From NCBI GenBank assembly GCA_902464565.1, contig CABQJV010000003.1, forward strand, positions 53,864-117,863: a DNA stretch of 64,000 nucleotides. Reading direction: 5' to 3'. The notes beneath the pieces are model-generated. The model worked only from the letters and a program-made list of their open reading frames with translations. It had not been told where the DNA came from and did no database searches. The position numbers were made by a program, and so were the translations under genes. The stretch comes from an uncultured Collinsella sp. Its GTDB lineage: Bacteria; Actinomycetota; Coriobacteriia; Coriobacteriales; Coriobacteriaceae. Positions 33,204-41,752 of the stretch are shown here, piece by piece; the stretch's first letter is position 1; each line of letters begins with the position of its first letter.

Positions 33204-34577
33204 ATGGATACTCAGACCCCAACATATTCCGATGACGAGCTGACCGCAGCGCTTGTCGAGCACCTGGCGTCGCTCGATCGCGACGACAGCTATCGCGTGG
33301 AGCGTGTACTTAAGCGCTCGTCCGTTGAAACAACCGAGCTCGTGTACTTTGAAGGAACCGGCGGTGGTTCGCTCGGCCCCTTTGTCCGTAAACGCATCGA
33401 TGCTTCGGCTCAAATCGGAGGGGCATACGAGCGTCTGTTTGCCGCTCAGCGGGCAGGCAGGCGTTTTGAGCACCTGCCCAGAATCGTCGATTGTCGTCGT
33501 GTGGGCGACGAGCTCAACGTGGTTATGGAATACATCGAAGGGGAGACGCTCGGGGCGCTGGTGGACCGTCTGGGAGCCACCCCCGATTATGCGCGTGAAT
33601 TGTATCCTGCCCTATGCGATGCCGTGGGCGAGCTCCACGCCGGTTTTGCAATGGCGGGGGAGACGTCGGCGCCGGTGATCCATCGTGACCTCAAGCCGTC
33701 GAATATCATCGTGACAGGTGCCAACTATACGCCTGATGACGGCCTGACATTTTCATCGCTGGTGATTATCGACTTGGGGATCGCTCGCGTATGGCGCGAC
33801 GGCGCCGATGCCGACACCGTCAAGTTTGGCACGCGACCCTATGCGCCGCCCGAGCAGTATGGGTTTGGGCAGACGAGTGTGCGCAGCGACGTCTACGCAC
33901 TTGGCGCCCTGTTGTTCTTCTGCTTGACGGGAGTCGACCCTAAACCAGGGCTCGACATGCGCGAGCAATGCGAGGCGCGCGGCATTCCCACTCCACTTGC
34001 CGATGTCATCTGCATGTCGATGGCGCTTGACCCGACCAAACGTTTTGCGAGCGCGGAAGCGTTGGGACGGGCGACGCGCGCGGCATACGATCTGAGTCGC
34101 CCCGTGCGGCCTCCTGCGCCTGTCCGTACTCCGGCCTCGGAGACGGTGTTGGCGTCCCAAGGGCTCCAGAACCCCGCAAGGCTTTCTAGGCCTGCCGCCT
34201 CCGCTGCATGCGGTCTGCTCTCTCGCGTTCCGGAGTCTCTGGGGCGCATTTGGAATACGCTCGTCTGCTTCTCGCTGCTTGTGTTCTTTGCCGGAAGTCA
34301 CTTTGCCGTCTTTCACCCCACGGGAGTAAACCAAAGCTACCCGACGTGGCTTCTCATAATCGAGTATTTTTTCTTTGTCGATGGCCTTATAGTGCTTATG
34401 CATTTTGCGCTGCTCGATAAGCGCCGTCTTCGTCGACGATTCGCACTGCTCGACAGCTATCGCGGCAAGAAACTCGCGAAACTCTGGCTCAAGGCATTGG
34501 GTGTGCTGCTCCTATGCACGATCGTCATAGTCGCGGTTGCCAATGCGACCGGCGTTGTCGATACCTCCGCTACCTAA
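33204..34577 (+). CDS. Membrane-anchored Ser/Thr protein kinase
   Basis: 457 residues. The kinase domain (about 20-300) has VMEYIEGETLGALV at the hinge, catalytic VIHRDLKPSNIIV, the metal loop IIDLGIAR (DLG in place of DFG) and GTRPYAPPEQYG. A Pro-rich linker is followed by three membrane helices (about 345-455), with no PASTA repeats. The start is uncertain: TATGAT (33191-33196) is a -10-like box 7 nt before ATG 33204, so the mRNA may be leaderless; ATG 33192 and 33195 are alternatives. Confidence 0.8.
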   Translation: MDTQTPTYSDDELTAALVEHLASLDRDDSYRVERVLKRSSVETTELVYFEGTGGGSLGPFVRKRIDASAQIGGAYERLFAAQRAGRRFEHLPRIVDCRRVGDELNVVMEYIEGETLGALVDRLGATPDYARELYPALCDAVGELHAGFAMAGETSAPVIHRDLKPSNIIVTGANYTPDDGLTFSSLVIIDLGIARVWRDGADADTVKFGTRPYAPPEQYGFGQTSVRSDVYALGALLFFCLTGVDPKPGLDMREQCEARGIPTPLADVICMSMALDPTKRFASAEALGRATRAAYDLSRPVRPPAPVRTPASETVLASQGLQNPARLSRPAASAACGLLSRVPESLGRIWNTLVCFSLLVFFAGSHFAVFHPTGVNQSYPTWLLIIEYFFFVDGLIVLMHFALLDKRRLRRRFALLDSYRGKKLAKLWLKALGVLLLCTIVIVAVANATGVVDTSAT

Positions 34578-34582
34578 AAGAA

Positions 34583-34605
34583 AAAGGGCCCCATTGGGGC
34601 CCTTT
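34583..34605. terminator. Bidirectional terminator
   Basis: AAAGGGCCCC (34583-34592) and GGGGCCCTTT (34596-34605), perfect 10-bp stem with a 3-nt loop, between convergent genes. Confidence 0.9.
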
Positions 34606-34615
34606 GCAGTTGCAC

Positions 34616-35749
34616 TTAGATGCGGTTCATCTGGGCGGCGACTTTGTTGTACCAGTCCTGCCACGTGGGCGGGCAGTACTTTTTGGCCGCTGCCGGGGTA
34701 AGGGTGGAGCCGTAGTTGGCGCCCAGATAGGCAACGTGAGCGGAGATGCCCTCGCTCCAGCTGCCAAAGCTGCGCCAACCGCCGCCACGTGCACTCCAGC
34801 CCCAGGCGTTGTAAGAATTGGCGCAATAAGCACCCTTGGTGCTCTCGATGCAGGCGATGGCGGGGGACCAACGGGGGTCGACACCGGTATTCCAAGCGGC
34901 GACGGCAAAGTTATACCCCTGGCCTGCCATGGGGGAGCCGGCGAGATAATTGTCAATGCGGCTCGTCCACTCATTAATGAACGAATCGTAATCGGAGTTG
35001 CCGCTGTTCGAGTTGTTCGGCGTGGTGTCGATGGTGGTGTTGGTGTTGGTGGCCTGGCTGCTGGAATTGCTGCCGCTTACGCCCTCGCCCGAGAGCTTCT
35101 CGGCGGCAGCGGCCTTATCGGCCTCAAGCTTGGCAAGCTCGGCGGCATTTTCCTGCTCGGCTTTTGCCTGAGCCTCGCTGCGGAGCTGCTGGGCCTGCGC
35201 CAGCGCATCCTCGGCGTTTTTCTGCTCTGCCTCAAGCTGAGACTTGGCCTGCTGGAGCTCAGCCTTGTTCTGCTCGAGTTCGGTCTGCATGTTATTGAGC
35301 TCTTCGATCTCGTCGACGCTCGAGCTCGTGATCTGGTTGGTGTATTTGCAGGTCGTGATGAACTCACCTAGGCTCTGCGCGTTGACCAGGAAGCTCACGA
35401 TGGGATTGGTGCCCTTCTGATACTTGTACAGATCGCGCATGGCGGAGCTTGCCTTGGCCTGCTGATCGGGAAGCTTAGTCTCGATTTCTTCGATGCTTGC
35501 CTCATTGGAGTCAATCTGCTTTTGCAGGTCATCGAGTTTGGTACGGGCGTCGTTGTAGGCGCTCGTGGCGGCTTCGATCTTCTGCTGGGCTGCGGAAAGC
35601 TGGTCCTGCGTTGCCTGCGAGGCGGCATACGCCGCAACGGGGGAGAGCATCGGCGTGGCCGTCAGCGCAACGGCGAGCGCGGCGCTCGTGATGATACGAG
35701 CCGGCTTCGACGCAATGAGCGCTGTGGTGCGATGATTCGAATGCTGCAT
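34616..35749 (-). CDS. Secreted coiled-coil protein with lytic-transglycosylase-like domain
   Basis: 377 residues. A signal peptide (hydrophobic run ending PVAAYAAS, cleavage near residue 42) is followed by a long coiled coil (about 45-215, Gln/Lys/Glu/Ala-rich, CwlO/EnvC-like), a Ser/Asn/Thr linker, and a C-terminal domain (about 255-377) with WNTGVDPRWSPAIACIESTKG, NSYNAWGW and YGSTLTPAAAKKYCP resembling lysozyme-like/endo-glucosaminidase domains of Actinobacteria. It probably acts on peptidoglycan. Start 35749 follows GAGGG. Confidence 0.75.
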   Translation of the reverse strand: MQHSNHRTTALIASKPARIITSAALAVALTATPMLSPVAAYAASQATQDQLSAAQQKIEAATSAYNDARTKLDDLQKQIDSNEASIEEIETKLPDQQAKASSAMRDLYKYQKGTNPIVSFLVNAQSLGEFITTCKYTNQITSSSVDEIEELNNMQTELEQNKAELQQAKSQLEAEQKNAEDALAQAQQLRSEAQAKAEQENAAELAKLEADKAAAAEKLSGEGVSGSNSSSQATNTNTTIDTTPNNSNSGNSDYDSFINEWTSRIDNYLAGSPMAGQGYNFAVAAWNTGVDPRWSPAIACIESTKGAYCANSYNAWGWSARGGGWRSFGSWSEGISAHVAYLGANYGSTLTPAAAKKYCPPTWQDWYNKVAAQMNRI

Positions 35750-35809
35750 CCAGTCCCTCTGCAATCAATCGTAGGTTATGGTTCGAACGGTATTCTACTA
35801 CTGCTTTCG

Positions 35810-35862
35810 ACCTCAACTTGAACCTTAAAGGTTCCAAAGGGTCAAGTTGAACTTGAGGCTTT
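35810..35862. promoter_or_regulatory. Cluster of inverted repeats upstream of the coiled-coil protein gene
   Basis: GAACCTTAAAGGTTC (35820-35834) is a perfect 7-1-7 palindrome, flanked by TCAACTTGA and TCAAGTTGA which form an outer inverted pair. ACAGAGCTCTGT (35922-35933) is a second palindrome nearby. The pattern recalls MerR-type or other dimer operators. Confidence 0.4.
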
Positions 35863-35983
35863 GGCTTTGACCTGCAGTTATGATGAATTGTTGAGAAACC
35901 ATAGAGTTCAACTTTAACGTTACAGAGCTCTGTTTGAGAGGAGTTTTGGGCTGTAAAAGCCATCTCAACGTGGGGTTTTATAA

Positions 35984-36616
35984 CTACAGCGTGCCCTTCT
36001 GGCGAGCCTGCTCAATCTCTTCGAGGGCCTCGGCGGGGGTGAACGAACAGGTGCCGTCGCCGAGTTTGATTACCTGGATATCGTCGCCGGCGTAGACCTC
36101 TCCGCCCTTTAGTACCACGCCAAAAACGCCCTCGTGGGGAAAGATGCAGTCGCCGGCGAGATAGTAGATGGCACAGCGTGTGTGGCAGACCTTGCCGATT
36201 TGGCTGATTTCGACAAGCACCTCGCTGCCAAGCTTGAGCTGTGTGCCCAAGGGGAGCGAGAGCAGGTTGATGCCCCGGGTTGTGAAGTTCTCGCCAAAGT
36301 CGCCCTCGTGCACATCGAACCCGCGCGCCTGCGCCGTCTGGATAGACTCTGCAGCTAAAAAGGAAACCTGGCGGTGCCAATGCCCGGCGTGTGCGTCGGA
36401 GGCGAGGCCAAATTGCTCTATAACGGTGTCGTGCCCGTCGGCGACGGGCGACTTGCGCGTGCCCTTGTGTGCCGACGTGTTGATCGAGACGATGCGGGCG
36501 GGTCCGTTGTAGGCGTCGTTTGCCGTGCACAGGGGAACGGCCGTTTGTGCGCGTTCCGCCAGCTCACGCTTCGCGGCATTGAGGATGGGATTATCGGTCG
36601 GATGGTCTTGGGGCAC
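35984..36616 (-). CDS. MOSC domain protein
   Basis: 210 residues with the MOSC pattern: VSINTSAHKGTRKSPV, GLASDAHAGHWHRQVSFLA, GDFGENFTTRGINLLSLPLG and CHTRCAIYYLAGDCIFPHEGVFGVVLKGG, carrying the conserved Cys of the Moco-sulfurase C-terminal fold. MOSC proteins bind or transfer sulfur, often tied to molybdenum cofactor enzymes. The start is GTG 36616 with AAAGG upstream. No molybdopterin genes are nearby, so the partner is unknown. Confidence 0.85.
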   Translation of the reverse strand: MPQDHPTDNPILNAAKRELAERAQTAVPLCTANDAYNGPARIVSINTSAHKGTRKSPVADGHDTVIEQFGLASDAHAGHWHRQVSFLAAESIQTAQARGFDVHEGDFGENFTTRGINLLSLPLGTQLKLGSEVLVEISQIGKVCHTRCAIYYLAGDCIFPHEGVFGVVLKGGEVYAGDDIQVIKLGDGTCSFTPAEALEEIEQARQKGTL

Positions 36617-36838
36617 GTGTGCGCCTTTCGTTTGAGGATGTCAATACGATGAATCCTACAACAATGGTAGGTTCATTGCCCATTGTCATACAACGGTGAG
36701 CGCCGTCTTCGTGCTGGACGATTACGTCGATTGCCATAGATACGGTGGAGCTTTGGGCGCCGGCGGCTTGGCACGCTAGAATAAATCAGTTGCGCAAAGA
36801 CCGCCCGTTGTGTGGGCAGTTCATGATAGGAAGTTTCC

Positions 36839-38095
36839 ATGGCATTGCAATTTACAGAGCGCGAGTTCATTCCCGTGCTGCTCGGTGGCGACATCAACGC
36901 CTATTCGGTGGCGCGCGCCTTCTACGAGGAGTACCAGGTCAAGAGTCTGGTCTTTGGCAAGTATCAGACGGGTCCCGCGTATCGCAGTCAGATTATCGAC
37001 TACACGCCCAACGTGGATATCGACACCATGCCCGTGATGCTCAAAACCGTCAACGGCATTGCCCAAGCGCATGCCGATAAGACGATTGTCCTTGTGGGCT
37101 GTGGCGACAACTATGTCGCTCTCGTGGCTCAAGCCAAGGATGCTCATGAGCTGGCGGATAACATCGTCGCTCCCTACGCGCCCTACAGCATGCTCGAGCA
37201 GTGCCAGAAGAAGGAGATCTTCTACGAGCTGTGCGAGAAGCATGGCGTGCCCTATCCGCACACGTTTACCTTTACCAAGGCGATGCTCAATGCTCAGGGT
37301 GAGGCGCCTGCCGAAGTGCTCGACCAGATCGATTTTCCTTACCCGATGATTCTGAAGCCTTCTGACGGCATCATGTGGTGGCAGCATGAGTTCGAGGGCC
37401 AGAAGAAGGCCTATGAGATTGCCGACCGCGCCGAGCTGGAACAGGTCATTCGCGATTCGTATGCCAGCGGCTACACCGACGATCTGATCTTGCAGGATCG
37501 CGTGCCCGGCAACGATGAGTACATGCGCGTGCTCACCAGCTATTCCGACCGCAACGGTAAGGTCCGCATGATGTGCCTGGGCCATGTGCTGCTCGAGGAG
37601 CATCAGCCCCACGGTGTCGGCAACCATGCCTGTATCATTACCGAGCCCAACGACGAGCTCATGGGCGGCGTGCGCAAGTTGCTCGAGGACCTTCACTTTG
37701 TGGGCTATTCCAACTTTGACGTTAAGTACGACGAGCGCGACGGCTCGTTTAAGTTCTTCGATTTCAACACGCGCCAGGGCCGCAGCAACTACTACGTTAC
37801 CAACAGCGGCTTTAACGTTGCCAAGTATGTGGTGGACGAGTATGTGTTCAACCGCCCGTTTGAGCCGGAGTTTGTGACAGCTCAGGACGAGGCCCTGTGG
37901 ATGGTCGTCCCCATGGGCGTCGTCGACAAGTACGTCAAGGATCCCGAGCTGCGCGCTAAGGTGCATCGCCTGGACAAGGAAGGCAAGGGCGCCGACCCTT
38001 CGTTTATGAAGGGCGACTTTGTCTTTAACCGCTGGCTGCGCATGTGGCACACCAAGCTGCGCCACTTTAAGCTGTTCAAGACGTATTACAAGTAG
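36839..38095 (+). CDS. ATP-grasp carboxylate-amine ligase (D-aspartate ligase-like)
   Basis: 418 residues of the ATP-grasp fold: FIPVLLGGDINAYSVARAFYEEY at the N-terminus, FPYPMILKPSDG, ILQDRVPGNDEYM, GHVLLEEHQPHGVGNHACII and FFDFNTRQGRSNYY with metal ligands. It resembles D-aspartate ligases that add D-Asp to the peptidoglycan precursor side chain. The racemase gene 85 nt downstream would supply D-Asp, which strengthens this reading; other amino acids remain possible. The ATG follows AGGAAG. Confidence 0.75.
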   Translation: MALQFTEREFIPVLLGGDINAYSVARAFYEEYQVKSLVFGKYQTGPAYRSQIIDYTPNVDIDTMPVMLKTVNGIAQAHADKTIVLVGCGDNYVALVAQAKDAHELADNIVAPYAPYSMLEQCQKKEIFYELCEKHGVPYPHTFTFTKAMLNAQGEAPAEVLDQIDFPYPMILKPSDGIMWWQHEFEGQKKAYEIADRAELEQVIRDSYASGYTDDLILQDRVPGNDEYMRVLTSYSDRNGKVRMMCLGHVLLEEHQPHGVGNHACIITEPNDELMGGVRKLLEDLHFVGYSNFDVKYDERDGSFKFFDFNTRQGRSNYYVTNSGFNVAKYVVDEYVFNRPFEPEFVTAQDEALWMVVPMGVVDKYVKDPELRAKVHRLDKEGKGADPSFMKGDFVFNRWLRMWHTKLRHFKLFKTYYK

Positions 38096-38104
38096 ATGAG
38101 CGCG

Positions 38105-38134
38105 GCGCCCGTCCGGTTTGTATCGGGCGGGCGC
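38105..38134 (+). terminator. Hairpin between the ligase and racemase genes
   Basis: GCGCCCGTCCG (38105-38115) pairs with CGGGCGGGCGC (38124-38134), one wobble. It may trim expression between the two genes; TATGAT just after (38138-38143) could be a second promoter. Confidence 0.5.
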
Positions 38135-38179
38135 GGGTATGATACGCGCAATTGCGCAAGCGTCACCAAGGAGGCGGCG

Positions 38180-38926
38180 ATGGAAAAGCTGGGAGTTATC
38201 GGCGGCATGGGCGCCGAGGCCACGTCGTATTACTACGACCAGGTGGTGCGTCATACGGCTGCTGCCTGCGATCAGGAACATATCGACATGGTGGTGCTCT
38301 CCAAGTCGACCATGCCCGACCGCACGTTGGCCATTAAGACCGGCGAGCATGCCAAGCTGCTGGCGACCATGAAAGAGTGTGCCCAGGCACTCGAGTCGCT
38401 GGGCTGTGCGCACATTGCCATTCCCTGCAACACGTCGCACTACTTCTACGACCAGATCCAGTCGTTTACGAAGGTGCCGATTATCCACATGCCGCGTGAG
38501 TCAGTTCGTTATGCCCTTGCGGGTGCGGTGATGGGGGAGTGCCAGTTCGACCCCAACCTGAGTATGCCGGCCGAGCCGGTGCATAAGATTGGCATCATGG
38601 GCACCGACGGAACCGTGGGCGCGGGCGTCTACGGCCGCGAATGTAAGGCTGCGGGTGTTGAGGTTGTCTATCCCAGCGAGAAACGTCAGAACGATGTGAT
38701 GTCGCTTATCTACGATGATGTGAAGGCCGGACGTGAGCCCGATATGGATAAGTTCGACCGCGTGATGTGGGAGTTCGCCCGTAGCGGCTGCGACCGCGTC
38801 ATTCTGGCCTGCACCGAGCTCTCGGTGCTGCAAAAGTACCGAGAGATGCCCGAGATCACCCTCGACGCCATGGATGTCCTGGTGCGCGAATCCATCATCC
38901 GCAGCGGCGCTCCCTACCGCCTCTAG
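38180..38926 (+). CDS. Aspartate/glutamate racemase family protein
   Basis: 248 residues: KLGVIGGMGAEATSYYYDQV, CAHIAIPCNTSHYFYDQI with the first catalytic Cys, GIMGTDGTVGAGVYG and RVILACTELSVL with the second catalytic Cys. Both Cys residues of the PLP-independent two-base mechanism are present. AAGGAGG precedes ATG 38180. Together with the ATP-grasp ligase it likely makes D-Asp for cell wall cross-bridges. Confidence 0.85.
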   Translation: MEKLGVIGGMGAEATSYYYDQVVRHTAAACDQEHIDMVVLSKSTMPDRTLAIKTGEHAKLLATMKECAQALESLGCAHIAIPCNTSHYFYDQIQSFTKVPIIHMPRESVRYALAGAVMGECQFDPNLSMPAEPVHKIGIMGTDGTVGAGVYGRECKAAGVEVVYPSEKRQNDVMSLIYDDVKAGREPDMDKFDRVMWEFARSGCDRVILACTELSVLQKYREMPEITLDAMDVLVRESIIRSGAPYRL

Positions 38927-38985
38927 CTTCCGACCCGCCAAAAAGGGACAGGTTAATTTTGGTAGGTTTTATCTGGTGAAACAGT

Positions 38986-39023
38986 AAAGGCCTCGGCTCG
39001 TTTGGTGCGAGCCGAGGCCTTTT
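38986..39023. terminator. Bidirectional terminator
   Basis: AAAGGCCTCGGCTCG (38986-39000) and CGAGCCGAGGCCTTT (39008-39022), perfect 15-bp stem with a 7-nt loop, between the convergent racemase and ecfT genes. Confidence 0.92.
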
Positions 39024-39051
39024 GCGTTGGGCGGTTGCTGTCGGTGGTGAA

Positions 39052-39798
39052 CTAGAACAGGAAGCCGATGGCGATGAGGGCGATGCTGACGATGAGCACG
39101 GCGATGTCTAGGCCCTTGATGGGGTAGCGCTTGTACGAGCTGGCGCGCGTACGAAGATAGAAGCCGCGCTGCTCTGCCGCCAAGGCTGTGGCATCGGTCT
39201 TGCCCACGCTCGAGATGAGCAGCGGCACGCACAGTGGCAGCATGAGCTTAAGCTTCTTGATGGGGTTCTTGGTGTCGTACTCGACGCCGCGTGCGGTCTG
39301 CGCCTCCATGATGGCGTTCATCTCCTGACCAAACACCGGCACAAAGCGCAGCGCCGTGGTAAAGGTGAAGGCATAGCGATACGGTACGTGCAGCACCTCG
39401 ACGCAGGCGTTGGCAAGGTCGTTGAGCTTGGTCACCATGAGCATGAGGATGAGCGGTAACGCCACACCCAGCAGGCGCAGGCAGGCCTTCGATCCTGTGA
39501 TGAGGCCCGTGTCGGTGATAAAGCCCCACATCACGTTGCCATCGCGCATAAAGGCCAGCTGGAGCACCAGCATGATAAGCGCGAGCGGAATCAGCAACTT
39601 GAGCAGCGAGAACAGACGGTCGACGACGCCGGCATAGGCACCCAGCGCAAGGGTGAGTGCCAAAAAGCCCAGTAGCGCCACGTAGGTGTCGGACAAGAAG
39701 ATGCCGACGATGATGGCGGCGGCGAGGCCCAGTTTGACGACGGGATTCAGGCGATGCAGCAGCGTATCGCCCGGCATGTAGTCGATGACGTTAACCAC
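39052..39798 (-). CDS. ecfT: ECF transporter T component
   Basis: 248 residues, CbiQ/EcfT family with five to six membrane helices. DTLLHRLNPVVKLGL opens it; the coupling helices hold RFVPVFGQEMNAIMEAQTARGVEYDTKNP and LAAEQRGFYLRTRASSY, the two Ala-Arg-Gly-type motifs that contact the ATPases. GTG 39798 is chosen: it overlaps the end of the ATPase gene by 8 bp with AAGGAG upstream. It is the scaffold of the transporter. Confidence 0.9.
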   Translation of the reverse strand: MVNVIDYMPGDTLLHRLNPVVKLGLAAAIIVGIFLSDTYVALLGFLALTLALGAYAGVVDRLFSLLKLLIPLALIMLVLQLAFMRDGNVMWGFITDTGLITGSKACLRLLGVALPLILMLMVTKLNDLANACVEVLHVPYRYAFTFTTALRFVPVFGQEMNAIMEAQTARGVEYDTKNPIKKLKLMLPLCVPLLISSVGKTDATALAAEQRGFYLRTRASSYKRYPIKGLDIAVLIVSIALIAIGFLF

Positions 39799-41542
39799 GG
39801 TGGACCATCTCCTTGGCAATTCGAACGACATCGGTGACCTCGCTCACCTGCGCAAAAGCGGGCGAGACGGAAGATGCCAGACGGCGCGAGAGTTCAATAA
39901 CCTGGGGAGGCTCCACGTAGGCACGCCGCATGAGATCGATGTTCGAGAATAGCTCGTGCGTGCGGCCGCGGTCGAGGATGCGACCGTCGGCCATTACCAC
40001 AATGCGCTCGGCAAAGTCGGAGACGACTTCCATATCGTGGCAGACCATGATAACGGCGCAACCGCGCTCGGCCATGGTACGCACCGTTTCCATGACGGTC
40101 ATGCACTCGCGGTAATCAAGGCCGCTCGTGGGCTCGTCGAGCACGACGATCTTGGGCTCAACCACTACGACGGAGGCAAGCGCCACCATCTGGCGCTGGC
40201 CGCGCGACAGCGAGAAAGGCGCCTCGTCGGCCGGCAAGCCAAAGCGGTCGATGACCAGCTGGGCGCGACGCAGAGCCTCGGCACGGTCCATGCCGCCCAG
40301 CTCCAAGCCAAAGGCGACCTCGTCGAGCACGGTATCCTTGCAGATCTGGCGGTCGGGGTTTTGGAAGAGCGTTGCGGCCTCGCGGGCGATACGGCTCGTG
40401 GGGACCGCGGCAGTATCCAGGCCCGTAACGCGCACGCTGCCCGAGGCGGGCTTAAGCAGGCCCGTGAGCAGCTTGGTGAGCGTGGTCTTGCCGGCACCGT
40501 TCTGGCCGACGATGCCCACGAGCTCGCCAGGATAGAGCGTCAGGCTAAGGTCGTGTACGGCGGCGCCGCCATTGGGATAGGCAAACTCAACATGGTCGAA
40601 GGTGAGTACGGGTTCGGCGTCCTTGGCATGAGGACGCAACGACGGTGCATGCGGGGAACCGGTGGGCGCCTGGGCTTCGATGGCCGCGTGTGCGGGGTCG
40701 ACGATGCCCGAAATCAGGCGCTCAGCCTCATCGACATCCAAGCAGGGGGTACCGCTTACCAGGCCATCGGCCTCGAGGCTATTGAAGATACGCGTGACGC
40801 GAGGGCAGTCGACGCCGATGGCACGGAGCTCGTCGGTATGCGCGAAGACCTCGTGTGGCTCGCCCTGCAGTGCAATTTCGCCATGGTTGAGCACGAACAC
40901 GCGGTTGCAGTACTCCGAGAGCAGAGCGACCTTTTGCTCAACGACGACGATGGTGATTCCAAGTACGCGGTTTGCCTCACGCAGCGTCTCGAAGACCAAT
41001 GTGGAGCTGGCGGGGTCGAGTGCCGCGGTGGGCTCGTCGAGAACCAAGACGCGCGGACGCATGGCGAGGATGGCGGCGATGGCTACCTTTTGCTTCTGTC
41101 CGCCCGAGAGGGTTGCGATCTCGCGGTCGCGCAGGTCGCTGATGCCGACGGTCTCGAGCGTTTCGCTCACGCGCTGCTCGATCAGGTCGTGGGGAACGCC
41201 AAAGTTCTCGAGGCCAAAGAGCATCTCGTCCTCGACGACCGAGGCGACCATCTGCGTGTCGATATCCTGCAGCACGCTGCCGACGATCTGTGACACGTCG
41301 GTCAGCGAGACCTCGCAGGTGTCATGGCCGTCAACCATGACGGACCCAAAGAACGCGCCGGTGTAGTGGTGGGGCACGGCACCTGACAGGCAGGCGGCAA
41401 GCGTGGACTTGCCGGCGCCCGAGGGCCCGATGATGCCGATGAAATCTCCCTTGTTCACGCTGAGCGAGATGTGGCTGAGCGCCTGCTCGGTCTGCGTGCC
41501 ATAGGAGAACGAGACATCGTCGACGTTGATGATCGTTTCCAT
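39791..41542 (-). CDS. ECF transporter double ATPase (EcfA-EcfA')
   Basis: 583 residues holding two ABC ATPase domains in one chain. Domain 1: GPSGAGKST, LSGGQKQKVAIA, VLVLDEPTAALDP. Domain 2 (from about 310): GQNGAGKTT, FSLSRGQRQMVALA (signature altered to SRGQ) and IVVLDEPTSGLD. An Ala/Pro-rich linker joins them. It powers import through EcfT. It lies between the S gene (upstream) and ecfT on the same strand, with a structured 210-bp gap before it. Confidence 0.92.
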   Translation of the reverse strand: METIINVDDVSFSYGTQTEQALSHISLSVNKGDFIGIIGPSGAGKSTLAACLSGAVPHHYTGAFFGSVMVDGHDTCEVSLTDVSQIVGSVLQDIDTQMVASVVEDEMLFGLENFGVPHDLIEQRVSETLETVGISDLRDREIATLSGGQKQKVAIAAILAMRPRVLVLDEPTAALDPASSTLVFETLREANRVLGITIVVVEQKVALLSEYCNRVFVLNHGEIALQGEPHEVFAHTDELRAIGVDCPRVTRIFNSLEADGLVSGTPCLDVDEAERLISGIVDPAHAAIEAQAPTGSPHAPSLRPHAKDAEPVLTFDHVEFAYPNGGAAVHDLSLTLYPGELVGIVGQNGAGKTTLTKLLTGLLKPASGSVRVTGLDTAAVPTSRIAREAATLFQNPDRQICKDTVLDEVAFGLELGGMDRAEALRRAQLVIDRFGLPADEAPFSLSRGQRQMVALASVVVVEPKIVVLDEPTSGLDYRECMTVMETVRTMAERGCAVIMVCHDMEVVSDFAERIVVMADGRILDRGRTHELFSNIDLMRRAYVEPPQVIELSRRLASSVSPAFAQVSEVTDVVRIAKEMVHRG

Positions 41543-41562
41543 GGATACCTTTCATAGTCATT

Positions 41563-41598
41563 GGACGTTCTTACATGACTAGTCGTTTAAGAACGTCC
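41563..41598 (-). promoter_or_regulatory. 11-bp hairpin before the ATPase gene
   Basis: GGACGTTCTTA (41563-41573) and TAAGAACGTCC (41588-41598) are perfectly complementary, loop 14 nt containing GACTAGTC. On the minus strand it ends about 20 nt before ATG 41542. Confidence 0.6.
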
Positions 41599-41645
41599 CC
41601 AAGAGCTAGCCGTTTGGGACAGTCTTTGGTGGTGAAGCACGGAGA

Positions 41646-41746
41646 CGGCTTTACGAGGGGCCTCAGGTTGGCGTGAAAGAGGAGTGAAGCGTACTTGGGT
41701 ACGCGAGCGACGAATGAACGCCAAGATGGGGTGGCTCGTAAAGCCG
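41646..41746. repeat. Nested three-stem palindromic element
   Basis: Outer stem CGGCTTTACGAG (41646-41657) with CTCGTAAAGCCG (41735-41746); middle stem TTGGCGT (41668-41674) with ACGCCAA (41718-41724); inner stem GCGTAC (41689-41694) with GTACGC (41699-41704). All three are perfect and nested, in the gap between the S and ATPase genes. Confidence 0.7.
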
Positions 41747-41752
41747 AGCGGG

